Shown here: positions 51,293 through 59,263 of the stretch, piece by piece
Position numbering within the stretch: position 1 is the stretch's first letter
Layout: every line of letters starts with the position of its first letter
Source of the DNA: Martinezella miluonensis
Lineage (GTDB): Bacteria > Pseudomonadota > Alphaproteobacteria > Rhizobiales > Rhizobiaceae
NCBI RefSeq assembly: GCF_900094545.1
Contig: NZ_FMAH01000031.1
Span: 20,175 to 84,174 of the forward strand
Direction: 5' to 3'
Length of the DNA stretch: 64,000 bases
Program-made: the position numbers and the translations under genes
The notes under the pieces: model-generated
The model's database searches: none
What the model saw: the letters and a program-made list of their open reading frames with translations, nothing else
Told to the model about the DNA's origin: nothing

Positions 51293-54200
51293 TTGTTGGG
51301 TAGGGTCCTGGTTTTTCTGGGTGGATTGCTTGTGGTGGTGCTGTTCGTGGCACTGCTTGCTCCGCTCTTCATAGACTGGACCGATTTTCGCAAGAATTTC
51401 GAGGATCAGGCGAGCCGCATCATCGGTAAAAAGGTGACCGTCCACGGCACAGTCGGTGCCCGCCTTCTGCCTTTTCCGTCTGTGACCCTGCATGATGTCC
51501 GCGTCGGCCAGGAGGCGGATGGAACGCCGCTGGTACAGATTGCCGAATTCTCCATGGATGCCGAGCTTGCGCCCTTCCTTTCCGGCGAGGCGCTAATCTT
51601 CGACATGCGCGTGTCGAAGCCGAAGGTGCGCCTGAGGCTGCTCAAGGACGGCACGCTGGACTGGATGCGCGGCAGCCTGCCCGAGATCCCCGCAAAATCA
51701 GTGGTGCTCGAAAGCGTGCATGTTGAGGAGGGCGATATCGTCTTCGTCGACGAACAGTCCGGCCGTACCCGGCGTGTAACCGACCTCAATGCCGAAATGT
51801 CCGCGAGGTCGCTGGCCGGCCCGTGGCGCATAGAGGGCGACGCGGCGCTTGATGGCGAGCACGGCAACTTCACGGTTTCCAGCAGTCAGCCGGATGACAA
51901 TGGTGTCCTGCGCGTTCGCACGCGGCTGATGCCCGATCGTCATCCACTCAATGTCGATCTCGATGGCGAGCTGAAGTTGGTCGACAGCAAGCCCGACTAC
52001 ATGGGTTCCTTCACGGCAGGGGTCAACGACAAGCAGTCGCGCAATTCCTCCGACCAGAAGGCGCAGCCCCGTATCAAGGGCCGCTTCGAACTGACGAATG
52101 ATCGTATTCGCGTTCCTGAATATCGTCTCGAAGTCGGTGCCGATGACGATCCCTACGTCGTCACCGGCGAAGCGACGCTGGATACCGGCTCCAAGCCGGA
52201 GTTTCTGCTGACCGCCGATGGCCAGCAGATCGACGTCAACCGTCTCGGCAACAGCAAGGGCGCCAATGGCAAGACCAACCGAAACCCTGTGGTATCGGCA
52301 CGTCAGCGCTTGAACAACCTGATTGCGATCGCTGCCGAGATTCCGGTGCCGCAGGTGCCCGGCAAGGCCACGTTCCGTCTGCCGGCGATCGTTGCCGGCG
52401 ACACGACCATCCGCGACGTCCAGCTCGATCTGGAGCCGGCGGGAACAGGATGGAAGATCGATCATGCGATCGGCATGCTGCCGGGCAGGACGCAGGTCGA
52501 AGCACGCGGCAATCTGATGCTGCAGGGCGAGCCGAATTTCATCGGCAATCTGGTCGTCGCGTCGAACCAGCCTTCCGGATTGGCTTCCTGGCTGGTGGGG
52601 TCCGTCGATCCGTCGATTCGCCAGCTGCGGCAGGCTGGCTTTTCCGCCGATGTCAGCCTGCGCCACGATCAGCAGCGTTTCGAAAATCTGGAAATCGCAA
52701 TCGGTTCGGCCACGCTCAAGGGTAGGCTCGAGCGCCAGGCACCGAACGACAAGACCCAACCGAAGCTCGCCGTCGATCTGGCGGGCGATGCGCTTGATCT
52801 CGATGCGCTGAGGGCGCTGACGGGCCTGTTGACTGGTCAGAATAGTGACGAGTCCCTGTTCGATCACCGGATCACGGCGCATCTGCAAGCCGGGAAGTTC
52901 GTCGCCTTCGGTGTGCCGGCCGATAATGTCGACAGCTCGTTCTCACTTGCGGATGGCTCGCTGACGCTCGACAAACTCGCTGTCCGTAACGTCGCCGGTG
53001 CGGAGATCACCGCGACCGGGCGCGCAGGCGGTTCTCCGTCGGACTACAAGGGCTCGGGCGAAATCACCTTCAAGGCGGCTGATCCCGGCCCGTTCTTCGA
53101 AATGCTGCGCCAGCATCTGCCGCATCATCCTGTGATGGATCGGCTGGTGCGCAATGCCGCTTGGTATGGAAATACGGCGCTTCGCGGTGCGGTGACGCTC
53201 GGCGGTGATCAGGACAATGCTTTGACGGTAACGCTCGCCGGCGTGTCCAACGGCAGCCGTGTCAATTTCGACTATCGCATGTCCGACCTTTCGGCTTTTA
53301 CCGGCAAAGGCACCACAACGCTGGAAGGAACGCTCGAGAATTCCATTACGTCGATCCTCTTCGGCCAGGCGGGCCTCGACCCGCTGCCGGTCGAAGCCGA
53401 TGCCAATGGCCGCCTGACGCTGAAAGTCTCCGCCAGTGGCACCGATCCGGCCGATGCGGCGCTGACTTTTGCCACCGACAAGACCTCGTTCACCGCAAAC
53501 GGCAAGGTCGATGTGCGCCCCGACAGCTTCCTCAACGGCAATATTGCCTTGTCGCTGGAAAGTGCGGATCTGGACCCCTATTTCGTGATGAACGGCATCG
53601 GCATTCCGCAGATGGGCGCCGGCTTGCCGGTCAAGTTCCAGGCGAATGCGGCCCTGAGCCCCGACAAGATCGCATTCTCCGGCATGAAGGGTCTGCTTGC
53701 CGACAACAATGTGTCGGGTACGCTGACGTTCGACAGAAAGGCGCGGAACGTCAAGGCGACCGGCGAACTGACACTGGACAAGGTGGATCTCGACTGGCTG
53801 GCCGAGGCGATCTATGGGCCGATGGCGGATGCGAAAACCGGCAGCCTGTCCAAGGACAAACTCGGATTGCCTGCCTTCACTGGGCTCGATATTGGCGTCA
53901 AGCTTTCTGCAAAGCAGGTGTGGCCCGGTATCTTCGGTCCCGTGTCGAATTTCACCGGCAATGTCGCCTACAAGGGTGAAGAACTCCGGCTGAACGATCT
54001 GGCCGGCGGCTGGAACGGCGGCACCGTGAACGGCAGCCTGATGTTTGCCAATTCCGACGGTACGGGGTTGCTGCAGACGAAGCTCAACCTGGTCAATGCG
54101 GACCTTGCCACAGTTGCTTGGCAGCGCGACGGCGCTGCGCTTGCCAGCGGTCGCTTTGGCCTGGGCATAAATGTCGAAGCGAGCGGCAAGAGCATTGCCG

Positions 54201-55027
54201 AGCTTGCCGCGAACGCCAGCGGCTCGGGCGAGATCAAGCTTGGCGAGACTCATGTGCGCGGCCTCAACCTCTCCATCCTGCCGCCATTGCTGTCGGCGAC
54301 GGACCAGATTCAGGGCGAGATCACCGCCGACAAGGTCTTGCCGATCGTGCAGACGCTGCTCAATAACGGCGAGGCGGTGCTGTCGGCGACCAGCATACCG
54401 TTCAATATTTCTAGCGGCGTGGCGCGCGCGACCAACATCGTTGCCAGCAACGGTGTTGCGAAGCTTTCCGGCAATGCCGAAATCAGCCTGCCTGACGAGC
54501 GCATGCGCGGGTCGCTCGGCATTGCTTTTAAACCCGGAAGCGAAGCGCAAAGCGGCGCGGAGCCGGCACTGCGCCTCGATTTTGCCGGGCCGCTTGCAAC
54601 ACCGGGCCGGACGATGGATGTCACCGACATCACCAGCTTCCTCTCCGTGCGTGCATTCGAGCGCGAACGTCGGCGCGTCGAACGCCTGCAAGCCAATGTG
54701 CTCGAGAAGCAGCGGCTCCGGCGCGAGGTGGCGCTTTACAAGTACGTGGCTGTGGCGCGCGAGGCTCAACGCCAGCGTGATGTCGCCATCGAGCAACAGC
54801 GGCGCGCCGAGGAAGAGCGGCTGCGCGATCTAGCCCGGGAGGCTGCTGCGCGGAAGCAGGCGGAAGAAGAGGCCAAGGCCAAGCAGGTGGAGGAGGAAGC
54901 GAAGGTCAAGGCTGCCGCCGAAGCACGCGCCAAAGCCGAAACTCAGCAACCGCCAGCATCCATCGGACAGGCGCCGAAAACCACGCCTCCCTTGAATTTC
55001 AATGAGCTACCTGGGATCGCCCAGTAG
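51293..55027 (+). CDS. asmA: AsmA family inner-membrane-anchored protein
   Basis: AsmA-like proteins are periplasmic, membrane-anchored and implicated in outer-membrane lipid homeostasis. The 1244-residue product has one N-terminal membrane segment (VLVFLGGLLVVVLFVALLAP, about 5-24), the AsmA start DWTDFRKNFEDQASRIIGKKV and the long repetitive beta-rich body, with an AsmA-C-like region near 960-1100. The last 130 residues are an unusual charged coiled-coil tail rich in Glu, Arg, Ala and Lys. The start is TTG at 51293 with GGAG ten bases upstream; a TTG at 51296 is equally possible. The gene is monocistronic. Confidence 0.88.
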   Translation: MLGRVLVFLGGLLVVVLFVALLAPLFIDWTDFRKNFEDQASRIIGKKVTVHGTVGARLLPFPSVTLHDVRVGQEADGTPLVQIAEFSMDAELAPFLSGEALIFDMRVSKPKVRLRLLKDGTLDWMRGSLPEIPAKSVVLESVHVEEGDIVFVDEQSGRTRRVTDLNAEMSARSLAGPWRIEGDAALDGEHGNFTVSSSQPDDNGVLRVRTRLMPDRHPLNVDLDGELKLVDSKPDYMGSFTAGVNDKQSRNSSDQKAQPRIKGRFELTNDRIRVPEYRLEVGADDDPYVVTGEATLDTGSKPEFLLTADGQQIDVNRLGNSKGANGKTNRNPVVSARQRLNNLIAIAAEIPVPQVPGKATFRLPAIVAGDTTIRDVQLDLEPAGTGWKIDHAIGMLPGRTQVEARGNLMLQGEPNFIGNLVVASNQPSGLASWLVGSVDPSIRQLRQAGFSADVSLRHDQQRFENLEIAIGSATLKGRLERQAPNDKTQPKLAVDLAGDALDLDALRALTGLLTGQNSDESLFDHRITAHLQAGKFVAFGVPADNVDSSFSLADGSLTLDKLAVRNVAGAEITATGRAGGSPSDYKGSGEITFKAADPGPFFEMLRQHLPHHPVMDRLVRNAAWYGNTALRGAVTLGGDQDNALTVTLAGVSNGSRVNFDYRMSDLSAFTGKGTTTLEGTLENSITSILFGQAGLDPLPVEADANGRLTLKVSASGTDPADAALTFATDKTSFTANGKVDVRPDSFLNGNIALSLESADLDPYFVMNGIGIPQMGAGLPVKFQANAALSPDKIAFSGMKGLLADNNVSGTLTFDRKARNVKATGELTLDKVDLDWLAEAIYGPMADAKTGSLSKDKLGLPAFTGLDIGVKLSAKQVWPGIFGPVSNFTGNVAYKGEELRLNDLAGGWNGGTVNGSLMFANSDGTGLLQTKLNLVNADLATVAWQRDGAALASGRFGLGINVEASGKSIAELAANASGSGEIKLGETHVRGLNLSILPPLLSATDQIQGEITADKVLPIVQTLLNNGEAVLSATSIPFNISSGVARATNIVASNGVAKLSGNAEISLPDERMRGSLGIAFKPGSEAQSGAEPALRLDFAGPLATPGRTMDVTDITSFLSVRAFERERRRVERLQANVLEKQRLRREVALYKYVAVAREAQRQRDVAIEQQRRAEEERLRDLAREAAARKQAEEEAKAKQVEEEAKVKAAAEARAKAETQQPPASIGQAPKTTPPLNFNELPGIAQ

Positions 55028-55162
55028 CGCCCGTCTTTGCCGCGCCATGTTGGAGCGGCGTCGATCGCGACTGAGAAGCGACGCGCAGCTTTTTGAACGG
55101 TCTCCGGCTTTTTAGACGGAGCGTCAGCGCGCGATGTTGTTGTCTCGCGCCACTCCGGGCGG

Positions 55163-55179
55163 AAGCCCGTTTTGGGCTT
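55163..55179 (+). terminator. hairpin downstream of asmA
   Basis: AAGCCC (55163-55168) pairs with GGGCTT (55174-55179) around GTTTT. It is a small hairpin and probably weak as a terminator. Confidence 0.4.
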
Positions 55180-55192
55180 TGCTGCAACCGAC

Positions 55193-55298
55193 CTAGAGCG
55201 GTTCAGTTTTTCACGGAATCTGAGAGTCGCTTTAACTTATTGTTTTTACGCAGTTTCGGACGGAAAACCGCTGCGCACTTTTCCTGGAATTGCTCTAG
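55193..55298. repeat. dispersed repeat copy 3, apparently full length (RIME-like)
   Basis: A 106-base element bounded by inverted CTAGAGC (55193-55199) and GCTCTAG (55292-55298). Its right half (TGTTTTTACGCAGTTTCGG, then GAAAACCGCTGCGCACTTTT) matches copies at 19771 and 37614. The size and palindromic ends resemble the RIME1 class of rhizobial intergenic repeats. The terminal TAG on the minus strand supplies the stop codon of the RHH gene. Confidence 0.75.
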
Positions 55299-55507
55299 TT
55301 GCGGTCCTTCAGCCACTTGAGCACATACAGGCGGAGCGCGGAAGAGAGGTTGCTGCCGGCCTCGCGTCCATCGTCGATTTCGGAGATCAACGCAGCTAGC
55401 GAGATGCCGCGTGCGCTGGCGATTGCCTTCAGTTCTGTCCAGAAGGCGTCCTCAAGGGAAAAGCTCGTGCGATGGCCATGCAGCGTCGCGGAATGTTTAC
55501 GGATCAT
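55295..55507 (-). CDS. ribbon-helix-helix domain protein
   Basis: The 70-residue product has the ribbon-helix-helix pattern of short DNA-binding proteins: HSATLHGHRTSFSLEDAFWTELK as the strand and first helix (key part GHRTSFSLEDAFW) and GISLAALISEIDDGREAGSNLSSALRLYVLKWL as the second. It is widespread in rhizobia as a hypothetical RHH protein and is likely a small transcription regulator or antitoxin-like protein, but no toxin gene adjoins it. The ATG at 55507 is used; TTG at 55522 is possible. Its stop codon overlaps the repeat at 55298. Confidence 0.8.
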   Translation of the reverse strand: MIRKHSATLHGHRTSFSLEDAFWTELKAIASARGISLAALISEIDDGREAGSNLSSALRLYVLKWLKDRN

Positions 55508-55610
55508 CGGAGGGTCGATCAAAATCGGAAAAGATGGGGCGCTTCTGAAAATGATTCAAAATGCAGGAGTAAGCAACTGATTTCGGAAGTTTTTTATGCA
55601 GGCACTGCAA

Positions 55611-55805
55611 TCATTCGTCTGACTTCGGCGTCTCGATATGTCCGGCCTTGTGGGCTTTCGTCGCCTTATCGTTGAGCGCCTTCGTCAGGTTCTTTTCCGT
55701 CTTGGTGCGGCCGAAGGTGATACGGTTCTGTTCGGCCTGCTTTTCCTTTTCAGAGCGGGCCTTGGTTTTGCGAAACTGACGCAGATTGACGACTTCCGCG
55801 CTCAT
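55611..55805 (-). CDS. DUF4169 family protein
   Basis: The 64-residue protein is strongly basic and charged, with VVNLRQFRKTKARSEKE followed by AEQNRITFGRTKTEKNL, the typical DUF4169 sequence seen in many Hyphomicrobiales. It contains no membrane segment. The function is unknown. It lies 55 bases downstream of sspB on the same strand and is probably in its transcript, with the RHH gene beyond it. Confidence 0.8.
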   Translation of the reverse strand: MSAEVVNLRQFRKTKARSEKEKQAEQNRITFGRTKTEKNLTKALNDKATKAHKAGHIETPKSDE

Positions 55806-55860
55806 CGGTCTGTTCCCTTTTCCATGTAGAAAGGGGAAGCGGATGCTTCCCTTGATATGC

Positions 55861-56370
55861 CTATTGCTTCTTGCGGAATGCGTCGAGGGAAACCACCGAC
55901 CCGGGCTTCTTCTCCTCGCCGTCCTTGGCGGCAGTCGCCTGCTCCTCAGCGCCTTCGGCCGGAACCGGATAGGCGGTGATCTCGCCGGAGGTGATTTCCT
56001 CGTCGTCGGCTAACGGTACGTCGAACTCAAGCTCGAAGTTGACGGAGGGGTCATAGAAGCCTCGGACGGCGTTGAAGGGGATCACCAGCTTTTCAGGAAC
56101 GTCGGAGAAGGAGAGGCCGATCTCGAACAGGCTTTCCGTGACTTTGAGATCCCAGAATTGATGCTGGATGACGATGGTCATCTGTTCCGGATACTTCGAC
56201 TTCAGGTGCTGCGAGATGCGCACACCGGGAGCACCCGTGAGGAAGGTAATGAAGAAATGATGGTCCCCCGGCAGGCGGCCGGTGGCGCCGACTTCGGTCA
56301 ACACCTTACGTATGACTCCACGCAGGGCGTCCTGTGCCAAAATATCGTAGCGGATATGATCCTGCGCCAT
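55861..56370 (-). CDS. sspB: SspB-family ClpXP adaptor (alpha type)
   Basis: SspB tethers ssrA-tagged proteins to the ClpXP protease. The 169-residue product has the alpha-proteobacterial SspB pattern: an N-terminal domain with HFFITFLTGAPGVRIS near 38-53 and IVIQHQFWDLKV near 67-78, then VPFNAVRGFYDPSVNFELEF-like IPFNAVRGFYDPSVNFELEF, and an acidic, flexible linker ending in a short basic SVVSLDAFRKK tail that probably docks on ClpX. The adjoining ssrA gene encodes the tag it would recognise, a striking functional pairing. Confidence 0.88.
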   Translation of the reverse strand: MAQDHIRYDILAQDALRGVIRKVLTEVGATGRLPGDHHFFITFLTGAPGVRISQHLKSKYPEQMTIVIQHQFWDLKVTESLFEIGLSFSDVPEKLVIPFNAVRGFYDPSVNFELEFDVPLADDEEITSGEITAYPVPAEGAEEQATAAKDGEEKKPGSVVSLDAFRKKQ

Positions 56371-57061
56371 ACTTTCCTGTCTTTCGTTAGCCCATGCTTT
56401 TTCTAAGGCTTATGCCACGCTCGACGCCAAGGGGAAAGCCCCGTGCGCGAGTCATCGCTCAGTCTTACTATAATATAGCAATGGAGGATAAGGTGAAGGC
56501 TTCTGTTGCCAGGTGCCTTCGAACCCCGCCTAAGAGTGCGACCCCTTAGGACTTTATTTGAAGTGTCACACCGCGATTAAGCAGCGAGACGAGCTTCCGC
56601 ATAGTTGTCGTTTGCAACTACAATTTTAGCCCGATAACGGCGGTACAATGCCGAGCGAAAAGTCGATCTTTACACCCTTGTCGATCCTGTTTCGCCCCCA
56701 TCAAAAGCCGGTCTGTCGCCGTCGTGCCGGCCGGTTTTTGGTGGAGGCGCCGGGTACCGCCCCCGGGTCCAATAGGTTTATTACACCGCTCATTTATCGC
56801 CATAGCCGGCCCGAAGACCGGCAAGGGTGATATAGTGTTTTCCGCGGGCGAAGGGAAGGGCAATTGTCATAAATGCTTTGCCGAAACATCGGTTTGCGGC
56901 GTGCGAAGCGAGATTTGCCTGAATTACTCCGCGCCACGGTTGGTTTCGCGCCGGCTTGTCATTAAAATCGCGGAAAAGGAATCGGCCGGGCACGCGGCGG
57001 CAACTGGCCGTTTGCGGTATTCGCGCTGTCCAGAGAATTTCAAGCGATTTCGGAGCAGAAG
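56371..57061. other. intergenic region sspB-thyA
   Basis: Apart from ssrA (about 56491-56800) this 691-base gap has no protein gene. The part 56400-56490 may carry the sspB promoter (TATAGT/TATATT near 56470-56480 on the minus strand), and 56805-57061 the promoters of ssrA and thyA, but no site is certain. Confidence 0.5.
56491..56800 (-). ncRNA. ssrA: tmRNA (ssrA), circularly permuted two-piece form
   Basis: On the minus strand the order is acceptor piece, intervening segment, coding piece. The acceptor piece ends in CGCCTCC-A-CCA with the CCA at 56741-56739. The coding piece begins GGGGGCG at 56699-56693; these seven bases pair with the acceptor strand with a G-U at position three, the alanine identity feature. 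The 39 bases at 56700-56738 lie between. The tag frame at 56615-56577 reads ANDNYAEARLAA and stop. tmRNA rescues stalled ribosomes and tags the product for proteolysis. Outer ends (5' near 56800, 3' near 56491) are estimates. Confidence 0.93.
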
Positions 57062-57982
57062 ATGGCTCGTCACCCGGAGTATCAATATCTCGACCTGATG
57101 GAGCACCTGCTCGAGCATGGTGATCGCCGCATCGACCGGACCGGCGTCGGCACCTTGAGCGGCCTCGGCGCCATGATGCGCTTCGATCTCTCGAAGGGGC
57201 AGTTCCCGATCTTCACGACCAAGCGGGTCTACTGGAAGCTCGCCGTCAAGGAAATGCTCTGGTTCCTGACCGGTGACACGAACATCCGAAATCTTCTCAA
57301 GGAGAACGTGCGCATCTGGACCGATTGGCCGCTCGCCAAATATCGCAAAGCGACCGGAGAGGATATTGATCAGCTTGGCTTCGAGAAGCGGATTCTGGAC
57401 GATGAGGCTTTTGCCCTGCAATGGGGCGATCTCGGCCCGGTCTACGGCAAGCAGTGGCGGCAGTGGCGCGATGCCGAGGGTAGGGTGCATGATCAGCTTG
57501 CCTCGGTCATCAAGGATCTGAAAACCAATCCCAGCAGCCGCCGCATGATTTTCCATGCCTGGAACGTCGGTGAACTGGCCGATATGGCGCTGCATCCCTG
57601 CCATATGGTCTATCAGTTCCATGTGTCGAACATATCCGGCGCGGAAGGCCGGCGTCCGCGTCTCAGCCTGATGGTTTTCCAGCGCTCGTGCGATCTGTTC
57701 CTCGGGAACCCCTTCAATATCTGCCAGCAGGCGGCATTGCTGGCCATGGTCGCGCAACAGGTCGATATGGATGTTGGGGAGCTGGTCTGGTCGGGCGGTG
57801 ACGTGCACCTCTATCTCAACCATCTCGATGCGATCCGCGAACAGCTCAGCCGCGAGCCGCGGGCATTCCCGACATTGCGTCTGCTTCGCCGGCCTGACAG
57901 CATCGACGACTATCGCATCGAGGATTTCGAGATCACCGGCTACGAGCCGCATGCTGCGATAGCGGCCGAAGTCGCGGTTTAG
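57062..57982 (+). CDS. thyA: thymidylate synthase
   Basis: ThyA makes dTMP from dUMP and methylene-tetrahydrofolate. The 306-residue product has the N-terminal RTGVGTLSGLGAMMRFDL, the catalytic-cysteine block ADMALHPCHMVYQFHV (Cys near residue 180), the folate-region FQRSCDLFLGNPFNI near 203-217 and a C-terminal INxxDF-like FEITGYEPHAAIAAEVAV. A GGAG eight bases upstream supports the ATG. The insertion LKENVRIWTDWPLAKY is typical of the longer form found in some bacteria. FolA lies 3 kb further on. Confidence 0.97.
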   Translation: MARHPEYQYLDLMEHLLEHGDRRIDRTGVGTLSGLGAMMRFDLSKGQFPIFTTKRVYWKLAVKEMLWFLTGDTNIRNLLKENVRIWTDWPLAKYRKATGEDIDQLGFEKRILDDEAFALQWGDLGPVYGKQWRQWRDAEGRVHDQLASVIKDLKTNPSSRRMIFHAWNVGELADMALHPCHMVYQFHVSNISGAEGRRPRLSLMVFQRSCDLFLGNPFNICQQAALLAMVAQQVDMDVGELVWSGGDVHLYLNHLDAIREQLSREPRAFPTLRLLRRPDSIDDYRIEDFEITGYEPHAAIAAEVAV

Positions 57983-58422
57983 GCGTTTCGGCCTGCGACG
58001 AGCACGGCGCCAGTCACGAGCAGTAGCGCGCCGACAAGCTGCCATGTGCTGAAGCCGGCCACTTTCTGTTCGGAGATGGCGGCGTCAAATGCAAGCCCGG
58101 CCAGGAGCTGGCTGGCGACAAGGACAGCTATGGTGGGGGCTGCGCCAAGGCGCTGATATCCCATAATGCCAGCGAAGACGAAGAAAGAGCCCAGTAGGCC
58201 CGGCAGCAGTGCCCATGGTCGAATGGCACCGGCTGCTTCCGTAAGTCCGGCAAGACCATTGCGCGAAATCAGGATCAGGAGCAGCGCCGTCAGACCGACT
58301 GAAGAGTTGATGACAAGTGTGATCAGCACGGTCGACACCGACTGGGTGATCCGCACCATCAATGCGTTCTGCAAAACGAGCGATATGCCGGCGAGAATGA
58401 GTGTTGCCACCGTGATCGGCAT
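57979..58422 (-). CDS. YdcZ (DUF606) family DMT transporter
   Basis: The 147-residue product has four to five membrane segments and the DUF606/YdcZ pattern: ILAGISLVLQNALMVRI at the N-terminus, LVINSSVGLTALLLILI and WALLPGLLGSFFVFAGIMGYQRLGAAPTIAVLVASQLL (key part GFFGSFF-like LPGLLGSFFVF). Such proteins are small members of the drug/metabolite transporter superfamily with unknown substrates. The ATG at 58422 is 13 bases downstream of the GNAT stop, indicating a two-gene operon. Its stop overlaps the 3' end of thyA by four bases on the opposite strand. Confidence 0.85.
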   Translation of the reverse strand: MPITVATLILAGISLVLQNALMVRITQSVSTVLITLVINSSVGLTALLLILISRNGLAGLTEAAGAIRPWALLPGLLGSFFVFAGIMGYQRLGAAPTIAVLVASQLLAGLAFDAAISEQKVAGFSTWQLVGALLLVTGAVLVAGRNA

Positions 58423-58435
58423 GGTGCTCGCGCCC

Positions 58436-58963
58436 TTACGCCGTCGGCTTGTTGTCGGGGTCCGTGCGCTCATCGAGCAGCAGTTGCAGGAAGGCCAGAT
58501 CGAGCCATCGCCCGAACTTCGTGCCGACCTGCGGCAGAAGGCCGACCTGCTGGAAGCCGAGCTTTTCGTGCAGCCGGATCGAGGCCTTGTTACCAGCTTC
58601 GATGCCGGCGACCATCGCATGTTTTCCGATCGCCCGGGCGCGCTCGATCAGCTCGATCATCAGCGCCTTGCCGATGCCGCCTCGATATTGATCATTGCGG
58701 ACATAGACGGAGTGTTCCACCGTGTGCCGATAGCCGTCGAAGGCGCGCCAGTCGCCGAAGGAGGCATAACCGATTACGTCGCCATGGTCGTCGGTCGCCA
58801 CCAGTACCGGATAGCCCAGCTTGTGCCGATCCTGCAGCCATAGCCGGCGATTGCCAATGTCGACCTGCGTCTCGTTCCAGATCGCGGCGGTATTGGCGAC
58901 TGCATCATTGTAGATCGCGGTTATTCCCGCGAGATCTTCATCTCTCGCATCGCGAATTTGCAT
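58436..58963 (-). CDS. GNAT N-acetyltransferase, phosphinothricin/methionine-sulfoximine type
   Basis: The 175-residue product matches the Pat/YncA group: MQIRDARDEDLAGITAIYNDAV at the N-terminus (start of the fold), VLVATDDHGDVIGYASFGDWRAFDGYRHTVEHSVYV in the middle (key part GDWRAFDGYRHTVEHSVYV), then YRGGIGKALMIELIERA for acetyl-CoA and a C-terminal GNKASIRLHEKLGF. Known relatives acetylate phosphinothricin or methionine sulfoximine/sulfone; the substrate here is inferred. The ATG at 58963 has GGAG six bases upstream. It is paired with a YdcZ transporter downstream. Confidence 0.85.
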   Translation of the reverse strand: MQIRDARDEDLAGITAIYNDAVANTAAIWNETQVDIGNRRLWLQDRHKLGYPVLVATDDHGDVIGYASFGDWRAFDGYRHTVEHSVYVRNDQYRGGIGKALMIELIERARAIGKHAMVAGIEAGNKASIRLHEKLGFQQVGLLPQVGTKFGRWLDLAFLQLLLDERTDPDNKPTA

Positions 58964-59263
58964 CGGCGGCTCCATCGGCCATCCACTAAATTGGATGGAC
59001 ACCTATCCTATCGGTCCATGCTGTCATACACCGATTTCAACATCTGTCCACTATATTATTACAAAAATCCAGCAAGCTAACAGCGGCGCCGGCAGCTGGC
59101 ATCACTGGTGATTTTGATGAAACTTAGCCTATTTCAATGGATGGCGACTTCCTTTGGCAGACATTCAGCCTGTTCTCCGTGCTCTTGAACATTGCATGAG
59201 GCGATCATTCGAAGGCCGCTGGCTTTGATTGTCATTCCTGTGATTGTCTACTATAGTGTACCG
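58964..59263. promoter_or_regulatory. divergent control region between GNAT/YdcZ and XRE-cupin genes
   Basis: The 300-base region contains three copies of a TCYACTA(A/T)A-like motif: ATCCACTAAAT at 58981, GTCCACTATAT at 59046 and GTCTACTATAG at 59246. The first sits inside a perfect CCATCC/GGATGG dyad (58979-58998). They are candidate binding sites for the XRE-cupin regulator encoded to the right. No gene is seen. Confidence 0.4.

Noticed and set aside
52943..54796. 617-codon minus-strand open frame inside asmA
   Set aside because: It is antisense to the AsmA frame, which has coherent family sequence and a membrane anchor; the antisense product has no known fold.
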